Shown: positions 53,454-61,976 of the stretch, one piece after another
How the letters are laid out: every line of letters starts with the position of its first letter
How positions within the stretch are numbered: the first letter of the stretch is position 1
Assembly: GCF_001613365.1 (NCBI RefSeq)
Contig: NZ_BDCF01000005.1
Span: 150,754-214,753, forward strand
Direction: 5' to 3'
Source of the DNA: Nocardia xishanensis NBRC 101358
GTDB taxonomy: Bacteria; Actinomycetota; Actinomycetes; Mycobacteriales; Mycobacteriaceae
DNA: 64,000 bases
Position numbers and translations under genes: made by a program
Notes under the pieces: model-generated
What the model was told of the DNA's origin: nothing
Seen by the model: only the letters and a program-made list of their open reading frames with translations
Database searches by the model: none

Positions 53454-54236
53454 TCAGGCGCCGAACGACATGATCGCGAAAGCCGCCCCGGCCGGATCGG
53501 CGAGCGCGGCGACGCGCGAGGGACCCGGCATGTCCTGCGGCTCGGCGAGCAGCTTGCCGCCCAGTTCCGCGGCGCGAGCGACCACGGCGTCCACGTCGGC
53601 GACGCGGATGGTCATCGACCAGAAGGGCGCCGGCTCGCCGGGCTGAGCGTGATGCGCTCCGCCGAACTCGTGGCCGCCCGAGCCGGGAGATACTGCCTGG
53701 TAAGGGTTTTCGGCCGCCGTCTCCCACGCGGCGTTGGTGTACTTCCAGCCGAGGACCTCGGCGTAATGCGCCATCGCGTCGGCGGGCGCGCACTCGGCGG
53801 AGTACTCGACCCAGCAGGGACCGTTGATCGCGCCCCAGTTCTGGGTGCCGGGATGCGTGATAAGCCGCGCGATCGCATAGGTCGCGCCCGCCGGATCCGA
53901 GAGCACCGAGAAGGTCAACTGACCGAAGACGTCCATCGGTTCGCAGAAGACGGCCGCTCCCGCGTCCCGTGCGGCGGCGACCGTGGCGTTTGCGTCGGAC
54001 ACCGCGAAATAGGGCGTCCAAGCCGACGGAACGGTGCTGCCGTCCGGCGTCGTCGCGGGTGCGATGCCCGCCACCTGCGCGTCACCCTGGCGCAGCAGCG
54101 TGTAGTTGGCCGCCTCGGGGCCCAGATCCTCGGCGGTCCAGTCGAACAGGGCGGTGTAGAACTCGGCCGCGGCCGCGATGTCAGGGGTCGTGACATCGAA
54201 CCAGCAGGGGGCGCCCGTGGCGAATGCAGCGTGCAT
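53454..54236 (-). CDS. Two-domain VOC-family protein
   Basis: The 260-residue protein has two VOC domains in tandem: residues 8-125 (CWFDVTTPDIAAAAEFYTAL ... LSDPAGATYAIARL) and 138-258 (CWVEYSAECAPADAMAHYAE ... LADPAGAAFAIMSF). Such double-domain proteins of actinomycetes are annotated as glyoxalase/bleomycin-resistance proteins or hydroxylases of unknown substrate. The gene lies on the opposite strand right after ureC (57 bases between the stops) and marks the left end of the segment that separates ureC from ureF. Confidence 0.85.
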   Translation of the reverse strand: MHAAFATGAPCWFDVTTPDIAAAAEFYTALFDWTAEDLGPEAANYTLLRQGDAQVAGIAPATTPDGSTVPSAWTPYFAVSDANATVAAARDAGAAVFCEPMDVFGQLTFSVLSDPAGATYAIARLITHPGTQNWGAINGPCWVEYSAECAPADAMAHYAEVLGWKYTNAAWETAAENPYQAVSPGSGGHEFGGAHHAQPGEPAPFWSMTIRVADVDAVVARAAELGGKLLAEPQDMPGPSRVAALADPAGAAFAIMSFGA

Positions 54237-54414
54237 CGTGGTCTCCTCGACGTGTCGTTGTCGTACACCGATACCGACGGAGTTCGGCCGGGAAAATCAT
54301 CGCGCCCCCTGCCGGCCGCGTCGTGCCGGCTGGGTAAGGTGCTGCGAACGAACTCCCGGGCGATCTCGCCGATGCCCGGGCGACCGAGTTGTCACTGCGT
54401 AGAAGGGGACGCGA

Positions 54415-54969
54415 GTGCTGGGCAACGACCCGAACCAGGCCGCCGACGAATTGGCCCGGTGGGCCGAGAATCTGGAACGTACGGCGCAGAAGTATCAAGA
54501 CCTGCACGGCAGGATGGAGGCATTGTCGGTCACCGAGAGCTCGGCCGACAACCGGATCAGCGTGACCGTCGACGCCAACGGCGTCACCACCGGCATCACC
54601 CTCGCCGGGTCCACCCGCGGCATGGACCCCGCCGCCGTCGCCGCCGAGCTCATGGCCTGCACCCGCCGCGCCCAGGCCCGCCTGCGCAACCAGGTCACCG
54701 ATCTCGTGCACGACATGGTGGGCGACGACGGCGCTGGGCAGGCCATCGTCGGCCAGTACGCCGCGCGCTTCCCCGATCCCGAACCCGTCGCGCCGCCCGC
54801 CCCCGCGCAGCCGGTGTACACGCCGCCCGCCGCCTACACCCCGCCGCCGCCCGCCCAACCGTCGCAGCCATCCCATGGCACCCGAAAGCCCGACCGCGAT
54901 CAGACCTTCACGCCGGACGAACCGGACGAGGACGACCTGTATTACCGCCGCAAGTCCTGGCTGGAGTGA
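54415..54969 (+). CDS. YbaB/EbfC-family protein, EspL-like (ESX-associated)
   Basis: The 184-residue protein has a YbaB/EbfC-like N-terminal domain (LARWAENLERTAQKYQDLHG, NRISVTVDANGVTTGITLAG, DPAAVAAELMACTRRAQARL) and a Pro-rich disordered C-terminal part (PPAPAQPVYTPPAAYTPPPP). YbaB-like proteins with such tails accompany ESX secretion genes in mycobacteria (EspL). The GTG start follows AAGGGGA. Two further ESX-type genes follow in the same direction, so it is the first gene of a small operon. Confidence 0.8.
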   Translation: MLGNDPNQAADELARWAENLERTAQKYQDLHGRMEALSVTESSADNRISVTVDANGVTTGITLAGSTRGMDPAAVAAELMACTRRAQARLRNQVTDLVHDMVGDDGAGQAIVGQYAARFPDPEPVAPPAPAQPVYTPPAAYTPPPPAQPSQPSHGTRKPDRDQTFTPDEPDEDDLYYRRKSWLE

Positions 54970-55071
54970 GCCCGCCGGAATTCCGGTTGGAACCGAATGC
55001 GCCATGACCGCGTCATAGTCAGTGGGCCGCCGCCTGCGGCAGGCGCGGAAACGGCAAGTGGAGGGACGTAG

Positions 55072-55407
55072 ATGGGCAATCCCGGTGATATCGCGATCGA
55101 TCCCGGCGGGATGCGTGACCACGCGGCGAAGGTGGACGCGGTGCTCGAAGGGCTTTCGATGGCGCGGGAGGCGGCCGAGTATCTCGCGCACGCCGACGAC
55201 GGGTACGGCACGCTGGTCGGCCCCTACGCGCGGTCGATCCTGAATCCGTTGCACGACCGGATCACCGAGCGCCTGCGCGTCGTGACCGAGGACGCCGAAG
55301 AACTGCCGCCGAAGTTGCGGTTCGCCGCCGACTCGTTCCAGAACCTGGACGAGGGCCGCAAGAACGAGACGGACCGGCAGCGCGAGCAGATCGAACAGAA
55401 GGTGTAG
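55072..55407 (+). CDS. EspC-like (type VII secretion-associated) small protein
   Basis: The 111-residue helical protein starts IAIDPGGMRDHAAKVDAVLE and continues with a long second helix (NPLHDRITERLRVVTEDAEE), the two-helix hairpin pattern of the EspC/DUF2580 and WXG100-like group. Its C-terminal tail is charged. It lies 3 bases before the next gene, an EspA-like protein. In M. tuberculosis EspC and EspA are encoded next to each other and are secreted together by ESX-1, so a similar heteromer is proposed. No ESX core genes (eccB-E) are in the window. Confidence 0.75.
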   Translation: MGNPGDIAIDPGGMRDHAAKVDAVLEGLSMAREAAEYLAHADDGYGTLVGPYARSILNPLHDRITERLRVVTEDAEELPPKLRFAADSFQNLDEGRKNETDRQREQIEQKV

Positions 55408-55410
55408 GGG

Positions 55411-56343
55411 ATGGGTTTCGACGACAGCAAGGCGCCGGAAGGAAACGAGCTGCTCGCCGAGGGGGTCGACCACCGCAACGAGTACTACCAGGAGGATGTT
55501 CCGTTCCTGCGCAACGTCGGCCTGCCCACCGGGCAGGGGGAGGGCAAGGATCCGAACGCGGGCGTCTTCGCGGGCACGCCGGTCGGTGATCTCTTCGAGG
55601 GCGGTCACAAGGTCTTCGCCGGTTCCAGCGGCGAGAACGGCAACGCCTTCGCCGGCGTCATGCAGGTCTGGGCGGGCGCGAGCGCGGTGGCGGACGCGAC
55701 GAAGATCGGGCAGGACATCGCCAAGGGCATCACCCTGGCGAAGTTCGATCCGTTCGACTACGTCGGCTCGATGTTGATGGGCTGGATGCTCGAACACGTC
55801 GAACCGGCGCGTAAGACGCTGGATTCGCTGGCGGGCAATCCGGGGATGGTCACCGCCTACTCCGAATCCTGGTCCGCCACATCGAAGAAACTCGCCTCGG
55901 TCGCCACCGAGTGGAAGCAGCAGGTCACTGCGGACACGGCCGGATGGGTCGGCGCCGTCGCAGACGCCTACCGGACCAAGGCCGACGCGGTGATCGCCCA
56001 GATCGCCGTGCAGGCCGCACTCGCCGACCTGCTGAGCCGGGTGAACGACAAGATGTCGAAGGTGGTGGAGGGCGTGCGCGGCATCATCACCGAGATCCTC
56101 AACTCCCTCGCGGGCATGCTGGTCGAGATCGCCGCCATCCTGATCGCTTCCGCGGGCACGGCATCACCGGCGCTGATCGCCCGCGCCGTGTTCGGCATCT
56201 CCACCGCCACCATGACGGTCTCCCAGATGGTGTCGAAGATGGCCCAATCCCTCATCAGTCTCGGCGCGCTGCTGCGCAACCTGGCGCAGATGGTCGTGGG
56301 CGTCGTCGGGATCGAGAACGAGCTGGCCGAGGCGGGGGTGTAG
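55411..56343 (+). CDS. EspA-like putative type VII secretion substrate
   Basis: The 310-residue protein has a polar N-terminal part (residues 1-65), a WXG100-like helix hairpin in the middle with WKQQVTADTAGWVGAVADAY (a W-x-G followed by Y) and a hydrophobic C-terminal third (LAGMLVEIAAILIASAGTAS and further segments). This layout resembles EspA and related ESX substrates that end in membrane-active helices. It has no recognisable toxin domain. It starts three bases after the EspC-like gene. A membrane-inserting or pore-like role is inference. Confidence 0.7.
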   Translation: MGFDDSKAPEGNELLAEGVDHRNEYYQEDVPFLRNVGLPTGQGEGKDPNAGVFAGTPVGDLFEGGHKVFAGSSGENGNAFAGVMQVWAGASAVADATKIGQDIAKGITLAKFDPFDYVGSMLMGWMLEHVEPARKTLDSLAGNPGMVTAYSESWSATSKKLASVATEWKQQVTADTAGWVGAVADAYRTKADAVIAQIAVQAALADLLSRVNDKMSKVVEGVRGIITEILNSLAGMLVEIAAILIASAGTASPALIARAVFGISTATMTVSQMVSKMAQSLISLGALLRNLAQMVVGVVGIENELAEAGV

Positions 56344-56409
56344 CGACTCTACTGTGGCGTGGACCTCGGGCGACCGGTTTTCGGCGACTTCCAGTGGCAG
56401 ACTTCAGGC

Positions 56410-57075
56410 ATGACGACTTCTGGCTGGGCCGACGTGGACACCTACCTCGTGGACAATCTGGTGCGGGATCCGGACACCGAAGCGGCGTTGGCGGCGAACG
56501 CCGAGGCGGGGTTGCCCGCGATCGATGTGTCGGCGGCGCAAGGGAAATTCCTGTCGCTGCTCGCCCGCTCGACGGGAGCCCGCCGGGTGCTCGAGATCGG
56601 CACGCTGGGCGGGTTCAGCACGATCTGGCTGGCTCGGGCGGTGGGTAAGGCGGGCAGCGTGATCACCCTCGAATACGAGCCGAGGCACGCGGAGGTCGCG
56701 CGCGCGAACCTCGACGCGGCGGGCGTGGGCGACCGGGTGGACGTCCGGGTGGGCGCCGCGCTGGACAGCCTGCCGGTACTCGAGGCCGAGAACCCCGAGC
56801 CGTTCGACCTGGTGTTCATCGACGCCGACAAGGTGAACAACTCGAACTACGTGCGCTGGGCGCTGCGGTTGACCCGGCCCGGCTCGGTGATCATCGTCGA
56901 CAACGTGGTGCGCGGGGGTGCGCTGGCGGACGGCGCGTCGGACGATCCAGCGGTGCGGGCGAGCCGCGAGCTGGTCGAATTGCTCTCGGCCGAACCGCGA
57001 TTGGATGCGACGGTGCTGCAAACGGTCGGCGCGAAGGGATGGGACGGTTTCGCCTACGCGGTCGTGAACGACTAG
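56410..57075 (+). CDS. Class I SAM-dependent O-methyltransferase
   Basis: The 221-residue protein is a CCoAOMT-like methyltransferase: LEIGTLGGFSTIWLARAVG (SAM-binding), VITLEYEPRHAEVARANLDA, and FDLVFIDADKVNNSNYVRWA with the metal-binding Asp and Asn residues. It would methylate a catechol-like hydroxyl with a divalent metal. ATG at 56410 fits the family start; the open frame extends slightly upstream. It converges on the exonuclease gene with four bases between stop codons. Confidence 0.9.
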   Translation: MTTSGWADVDTYLVDNLVRDPDTEAALAANAEAGLPAIDVSAAQGKFLSLLARSTGARRVLEIGTLGGFSTIWLARAVGKAGSVITLEYEPRHAEVARANLDAAGVGDRVDVRVGAALDSLPVLEAENPEPFDLVFIDADKVNNSNYVRWALRLTRPGSVIIVDNVVRGGALADGASDDPAVRASRELVELLSAEPRLDATVLQTVGAKGWDGFAYAVVND

Positions 57076-57079
57076 CCGC

Positions 57080-57655
57080 TCAGTAGTCCGTGGACGTGAG
57101 GCGCCATGCCCCACGTCCGACGATGTCGAGCACCAGCGCGGCGATGTTCCACGCGTCGTCCTCGCCGCGATGGTGCCTGCCCTCCAGCGGCAGGCCGGCG
57201 ATCCGCAACGCTCCCGCCATGCCCTGGCGCCGCACGAGCTCGTAGGCCTCCGAGAACACCAGCTTGGCGTTGGTATGCCGTTGCCCGAAGGGGTACGCGA
57301 CACCGGTCATGGCGCACTGGCTGGCGAACTGCTTGCGGTCGTAATCGCCCCAGCTCGCCCAGGCCCGCGATCCGGCATGGTGCTCGGCGGCGAGTCTTCG
57401 ACACGCCTCGGCGAACGAGACGCCGGTGTCGACCTCGGCCTGGGTGAGTCCGGTGAGTTCGGTGCAGAACTCGCTGACCGACGAGCGCTCGGGACGAACC
57501 AGGATGCGGTGCTTGCCGATTCGCTCGCCGGCCGCCAGATCGACGACGGTCGAACCGATCTCGATGATCTCGCTCACCGCACCCGCGGGAGGGCGACCCG
57601 ACCAGCACGTCGCCTCGACGTCGACGACGTTCAGCAATCCCGCCTTTTCGCTCAT
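57080..57655 (-). CDS. DEDDh 3'-5' exonuclease (ERI1/KapD-like)
   Basis: The 191-residue protein is a stand-alone exonuclease of the DnaQ fold: motif I NVVDVEATCW (Asp and Glu), SEIIEIGSTVVDL, motif II SWGDYDRKQF, and motif III HHRGEDDAWNIAAL (His and Asp). This spacing is closer to ERI1/KapD-type RNases than to DNA polymerase III epsilon. It may trim RNA ends; the exact substrate is unknown. The gene has no operon partner. Confidence 0.88.
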   Translation of the reverse strand: MSEKAGLLNVVDVEATCWSGRPPAGAVSEIIEIGSTVVDLAAGERIGKHRILVRPERSSVSEFCTELTGLTQAEVDTGVSFAEACRRLAAEHHAGSRAWASWGDYDRKQFASQCAMTGVAYPFGQRHTNAKLVFSEAYELVRRQGMAGALRIAGLPLEGRHHRGEDDAWNIAALVLDIVGRGAWRLTSTDY

Positions 57656-57777
57656 TCCGCGACAGTAGGCCGCTCAGGGGGAGTGACTCCACCGAATTAC
57701 GGGCGTTTCCGCAGTCGGTGCGGACGCGCATCCATGGGAATTCTGGTGTCGCAAAATGAATTTCGAGTTCACCCGGA

Positions 57778-58524
57778 CTAGGCGACGAACCGTTCCAGTC
57801 CGTCGAGCAGGCGGTGCAACCCGAATTCGAACGCGCGGTCGGGATCGTAGGCGGCGTCGTACTCGGCGCCCGCCGTGCCGCCGACGCGGACCGCGGTGGG
57901 GAATCGGGCGGGATCGATGACCTCGGCGAGCGCGGGCCCGTACGCGTCCCACCACTGCCGGTCGGTGCGGCCCGTCTCGGACTCGGCCCGCGCGGCGTCG
58001 ACGGCGGTGCGGGCCGCGCCGCGCACGTAGTCGTTGACCATGGTGACGACCAGATCCATCTCGATGTCGGACAGGCCGAGGTCATCGATGGAACGGAGTT
58101 CGTAGTCGTATTTCGCGGTGAGGTGCGGCCCGAGGATCGGCCTGCTCGCCGCGATCTGCAACAGCCAGGGGTGGGTCAGGTACATCGTCCGATTCGCGCG
58201 GGCGATGGTCTCGAGCCGCGGCCGCCAGCCGGAGGGCGCGTCATCGGGCATCGGGTAGTCGCGGTAGACGCGATCGGCGATGAGGTCGAGCAGTTCTGCC
58301 TTGCCCGGGACGTACCCGTACAGCGACATCGCGGTGACACCGAGGTCGTCGGCGACCCGACGCAGCGTGACCGCGGCGAGCCCCTCCAGATCGGCGAGCC
58401 GGATCGCCGCCTCCGCGATGTCGTCGACGGTCAGCTTGGGTTTCGGGCCACGTTTCGGGCGCGGCGTGTGCCCCCAGAGCAACTCGATCATGCGCTGCGG
58501 ATCGCCGCTTCCGCTGTAATCCAT
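57778..58524 (-). CDS. TetR-family regulator (TetR_C type)
   Basis: The 248-residue protein has a 30-residue lead, the TetR HTH (LTVDDIAEAAIRLADLEGLA, LRRVADDLGVTAMSLYGYVP) and a long effector domain (HPWLLQIAASRPILGPHLTA) like those of tetracycline-type repressors. It lies downstream, on the same strand, of an oxidoreductase gene whose own TetR gene precedes it. Its targets are unknown, and no dyad of note is seen in the 167 bases upstream. Confidence 0.88.
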   Translation of the reverse strand: MDYSGSGDPQRMIELLWGHTPRPKRGPKPKLTVDDIAEAAIRLADLEGLAAVTLRRVADDLGVTAMSLYGYVPGKAELLDLIADRVYRDYPMPDDAPSGWRPRLETIARANRTMYLTHPWLLQIAASRPILGPHLTAKYDYELRSIDDLGLSDIEMDLVVTMVNDYVRGAARTAVDAARAESETGRTDRQWWDAYGPALAEVIDPARFPTAVRVGGTAGAEYDAAYDPDRAFEFGLHRLLDGLERFVA

Positions 58525-58691
58525 GCCGCCATCATCTCCGATCGGCCCCGGCGATCACGCCTTCGGCCCTGGAGAATTCTCTACAACGTATCTCGATTTC
58601 GATGACCGTCGTCTGGCCGCCGGTGTCGATCGCGGTCGTGCCGCCCCTGTCCGTCCACCGTTGTCGGCGCCGGCGCAGGTGAGCGCCCCGA

Positions 58692-59687
58692 TCAGGGAAT
58701 CAGTACGACTTTGCCCATGGTGGCGCGGGTTTCGATGGCGCGGTGCGCGCCGGCGGCGTCGGCCAGGTCGAAGCGGTGCACCGCGGGGCGCAGCCGTCCG
58801 GCGGCTGCCTCCGTCATCGCGCGGTCCTCGAGGACGCGGACATCGCCGCCGACCAGCCGGAGCATCGGCGGCCCGAGCACGACCTGCGACGTGATGCCCC
58901 GTTCGGCGAGTTCGTCGTCGGTGAGGGTCGGCGTCGCAGCGTCGTTCGGCCCCGTCCCGGCGAAACCGTAGATCAGGTGGCTGCCGCCCTTGGCGAGCAG
59001 ATCGACCGCGGCCCTGGCGGTTTCACCGCCGACGGCGTCGAAGACCAGGGTCGCGCCGCGATCGCCGAGACGGGCGCGCACCCGGTCGGGCCAGTCCGGC
59101 AGCAGGTAGTCGACGGCGATGTCGGCGCCGTTCTCCGCCACCCGCGCCACCTTCCGCGGTCCGCCCGCGAGTCCGATCACCGTGGCGTCGTTGGCTTTCA
59201 GGTACTGCACCAGCAGGGTGCCGATGCCGCCCGCGGCGGCGGTCACCACCGCGACGCTCTCCGGCCCGACCTCGGCGAACTGCAGGATGCCCATCGTGGT
59301 GCGCCCGGTGCCGATCATCGCGACCGCCTCGGCCGGATCAAGATTCTCCGGAATCTCGTGCAGCCGAGCGACATCCGCGACGACGAGTTCGGCATAGCCG
59401 CCGGGCGCCGCGCCGAAATGGGCGACCACCCGCTTCCCGGCCCAACCCGGGTCGACATCCGCGCCGACGAGATCGACCACGCCCGCGACCTCCCTGCCGG
59501 GCACGGTCGGCAACTCCGGCAGTGGGTACGGTCCCGGCATGCCACGGCGCAGCGCGGTGTCGACGACGTGCACCCCGGCCGCCGCGACCGCGATGCGGAC
59601 CTGTCCCGGACCCGGCTCGGGATCGGAAACGGTGTCGTAGCTGAGGTTTTCGGCGGGCCCGAAGGCGCGCAGTCGAATCGCGTGCAT
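58692..59687 (-). CDS. Zinc-independent alcohol dehydrogenase/quinone oxidoreductase (MDR family)
   Basis: The 331-residue protein is an MDR superfamily enzyme: HAIRLRAFGPAENLSYDTVS at the start, VPGREVAGVVDLVGADVDPG, the cofactor-binding VAVVTAAAGGIGTLLVQYLK, and a C-terminal VHRFDLADAAGAHRAIETRA. The structural and catalytic zinc Cys residues are absent, so it belongs with NADPH:quinone reductases. The ATG at 59687 follows AGGGTGG. It lies 34 bases downstream of a TetR gene in the same direction (an operon), opposite to a multidrug exporter; a xenobiotic-response module is likely. Confidence 0.88.
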   Translation of the reverse strand: MHAIRLRAFGPAENLSYDTVSDPEPGPGQVRIAVAAAGVHVVDTALRRGMPGPYPLPELPTVPGREVAGVVDLVGADVDPGWAGKRVVAHFGAAPGGYAELVVADVARLHEIPENLDPAEAVAMIGTGRTTMGILQFAEVGPESVAVVTAAAGGIGTLLVQYLKANDATVIGLAGGPRKVARVAENGADIAVDYLLPDWPDRVRARLGDRGATLVFDAVGGETARAAVDLLAKGGSHLIYGFAGTGPNDAATPTLTDDELAERGITSQVVLGPPMLRLVGGDVRVLEDRAMTEAAAGRLRPAVHRFDLADAAGAHRAIETRATMGKVVLIP

Positions 59688-59721
59688 GGTGACCACCCTG
59701 CAACCTCGAGCAGGGTTGGGG

Positions 59722-60408
59722 TCAAGTCGCGCGGCGGCGAACCCGGGCGGCGAACCCATCGCACAACGCCTCGAGGCCGAGGAACAGCAGGTCCTCGGAT
59801 GTCAGATCGCTCACGCCCGCGCCCTGCAATTCGGCGAGCCCGTCGGGCACCGGCCCGCTCGGGGCGCCCTCCAGTAGTGCGCGTAATCCGTTGTCGCCGT
59901 GGGTGTCTATGCCCTTGCGCGTCATCAGCGCCGAGCTGATCTGCGGCAGCGTCGCGCCCGAGATGTAGTTCCACACCGAGAACGCCATCTGCAGCGCCTC
60001 GCGCGCGGAGACGTCCAGTTCGCGGAAGCCCTCGACCAGCCAGCCCAGGCACGCCATGCTGTGCGGGCCGAAGCTGTAGCGGGGCATGGCGAAGGTGAGG
60101 ATGACCCACGGGTGCCGCTGATAGAGATCCCAGTCGATCTCGGCGGCGATGCGGACCCGGTCGCGCCAGGTCCAGCCCTGCCCCTCCGGGTTCGGATAGG
60201 GATGCCGGCGGGTCACCTCGTCGGTCATCGCCGCGAGGAGCTCGTCCTTGTTCGCGATGTGGCGGTACAGCGACATCGCGCCGACGCCCATCCGGTCGGC
60301 GATGCGGCGCATGGACAGCGCGTCCAGGCCCTCCTCGTCGGCGAGCGTGATCGCGGTGTCGACGATGGCGGCGCGGTGCAACTTCGGCTCGGTCATCCCA
60401 TGACTCAC
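59722..60408 (-). CDS. TetR-family regulator of the exporter/oxidoreductase module
   Basis: The 228-residue protein has the TetR HTH (LHRAAIVDTAITLADEEGLD, LSMRRIADRMGVGAMSLYRH) and a TetR_C-type effector domain (RHPWVILTFAMPRYSFGPHS). It is first in an operon with the MDR oxidoreductase and divergent from the DHA2-type exporter gene. The 79-base gap contains two palindromes, probable binding sites, so it likely represses both units until a drug-like ligand binds. ATGs at 60408 and 60396 are both possible. Confidence 0.9.
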   Translation of the reverse strand: MSHGMTEPKLHRAAIVDTAITLADEEGLDALSMRRIADRMGVGAMSLYRHIANKDELLAAMTDEVTRRHPYPNPEGQGWTWRDRVRIAAEIDWDLYQRHPWVILTFAMPRYSFGPHSMACLGWLVEGFRELDVSAREALQMAFSVWNYISGATLPQISSALMTRKGIDTHGDNGLRALLEGAPSGPVPDGLAELQGAGVSDLTSEDLLFLGLEALCDGFAARVRRRAT

Positions 60409-60430
60409 TTTCGGTTCCGGGCCCGGGTGC

Positions 60431-60441
60431 GTACACTGTAC
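60431..60441. promoter_or_regulatory. Palindromic operator 1
   Basis: GTACACTGTAC is a perfect palindrome around its central base, in the 79-base gap between the TetR gene and the exporter gene. Confidence 0.6.
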
Positions 60442-60451
60442 CCGGACTCAT

Positions 60452-60466
60452 GCGTACGGCGTACGC
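60452..60466. promoter_or_regulatory. Palindromic operator 2
   Basis: GCGTACGGCGTACGC is a perfect palindrome around its central base, 10 bases after the first one. The shared GTAC core and spacing suggest two dimers of the divergent TetR protein. Confidence 0.6.
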
Positions 60467-60487
60467 GACACGGGAGAGGAAATCGGG

Positions 60488-61975
60488 ATGACAGACGTGG
60501 AGACAGTGCGGCCTGCTGAAGGCGCGGGGTCCGTCGCTGTCGGCTCACGGCGCGCCTGGCTCGGGCTCGGGGTGCTGTTGCTGCCGGTGCTTCTGGTGTC
60601 GATGGATATCTCGGTGCTGTTCCTGGCCATGCCGACGCTCACCGTCGACCTCGACCCGTCCGCGGCCCAGCAGCTCTGGATTCTCGACATCTACGGCTTC
60701 CTCATCGCGGGCCTGCTGATCACCATGGGCAACCTCGGCGACCGGATCGGCCGGCGCAACATCCTGCTGGCAGGCGCCACCGTATTCGGCATCGCCTCCG
60801 TGCTGGCCGCCTTCGCGCCCACCGCGGGCGTGCTGATCGCGGCGCGGGCGCTGATGGGCATCGGCGGCGCGACGCTGCTGCCGTCCAGCCTCGCGCTGAT
60901 CTCCAGTCTCTTCCCCGACGCACGCGAGCGGGCCGCCGCGATCGGCGTGTGGACGGCGTTCTTCGCGGGCGGGTCGGCGGTCGGGCCGATCATCGGCGGG
61001 CTGCTGCTGCACCACTTCTGGTGGGGCTCGGTCTTCCTCATCAACCTGCCGGTGCTGCTGATCCTGTTGGCGTTCGGGCCGTTCCTGCTGCCCGAGCACC
61101 GCGCCGGGGTGCTCGGCCCGCTGGATCTCCCGAGCGTGGCGCTGTCGATCGGCGGCATCCTGCCGGTGGTCTACGCCATCAAGCACGCCGCCTCGGAGGG
61201 GATCGACGCGGCTTCCGTCGTGATCGGACTGATCGGCGTCGCGGTGCTGTTCGTCTTCGTGCGCAGGCAGCGCGGGCTGGCCGAGCCACTGCTCGACCTG
61301 CGGCTGTTCGGCCGCGCGCAGTTCTCCGTCGCCATCGGCTCGAGCCTGGTCGGCATGATGTCGCTGGCCGCGTTGAGCTATCTGACCAGCATCTACCTGC
61401 AATCGGTCACCGGTCGCGATCCGCTCGCGGCGGCGCTGCTCGGCATCCCGATGGCCGTCGCGGTGTTCATCTGCTCGATGAGCGGCGCGCGCGTCGGGCG
61501 GTGGATCGGCGTACGCGCCACTTTCGTGCTGGCCCTGCTCGCCTCCGCGGTGGGCAACGTGATGCTGCTCGGGGTCGGCGTCGACGGCGGGATCGGCTGG
61601 TACCTGGCGGGCTCCACCATCGCGGGCATCGGCTACGGCCTGGCGTTCACTCTGGTGTCGGATGTCGCGGTGTCGTCGGTGCCGCCGGAGCGCGCGGGCT
61701 CGGCGGTCGGGATCTCGGAGACCAGCTTCGAACTCGGCAACGCCCTCGGGCTGGCGTTGCTCGGCTCGCTCGCCGCGCTGGTGTTCCGTTCCGGCGGCGA
61801 CTACGCCTCGACGCTGGGCGAGACCATCCAGGGCGCCGACGACGCCCGCACGCACAGCGCCCGGGCGTCGTTCGTGGACGGCATGCACGTCGCGACGACC
61901 GTCGGCGCCGGCCTGCTCGTGCTGATGGCGATCGTGGCCTGGGTGGCGACCCGGCGGCCCGCCCGCGCCGGATAG
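60488..61975 (+). CDS. DHA2-family MFS multidrug exporter
   Basis: The 495-residue protein has fourteen predicted membrane segments and DHA2 motifs: VLLVSMDISVLFLAMPTLTV in TM1, motif A LGDRIGRRNILLAGATVFGI, ARALMGIGGATLLPSSLALI with motif B/D1, and GVWTAFFAGGSAVGPIIGGL (motif C, typical of exporters). It pumps cationic or hydrophobic drugs with proton exchange. The ATG lies just after GGGAGAGGA. Divergent TetR and palindromic sites point to induction by its substrates. Confidence 0.92.
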   Translation: MTDVETVRPAEGAGSVAVGSRRAWLGLGVLLLPVLLVSMDISVLFLAMPTLTVDLDPSAAQQLWILDIYGFLIAGLLITMGNLGDRIGRRNILLAGATVFGIASVLAAFAPTAGVLIAARALMGIGGATLLPSSLALISSLFPDARERAAAIGVWTAFFAGGSAVGPIIGGLLLHHFWWGSVFLINLPVLLILLAFGPFLLPEHRAGVLGPLDLPSVALSIGGILPVVYAIKHAASEGIDAASVVIGLIGVAVLFVFVRRQRGLAEPLLDLRLFGRAQFSVAIGSSLVGMMSLAALSYLTSIYLQSVTGRDPLAAALLGIPMAVAVFICSMSGARVGRWIGVRATFVLALLASAVGNVMLLGVGVDGGIGWYLAGSTIAGIGYGLAFTLVSDVAVSSVPPERAGSAVGISETSFELGNALGLALLGSLAALVFRSGGDYASTLGETIQGADDARTHSARASFVDGMHVATTVGAGLLVLMAIVAWVATRRPARAG

Positions 61976-61976
61976 G

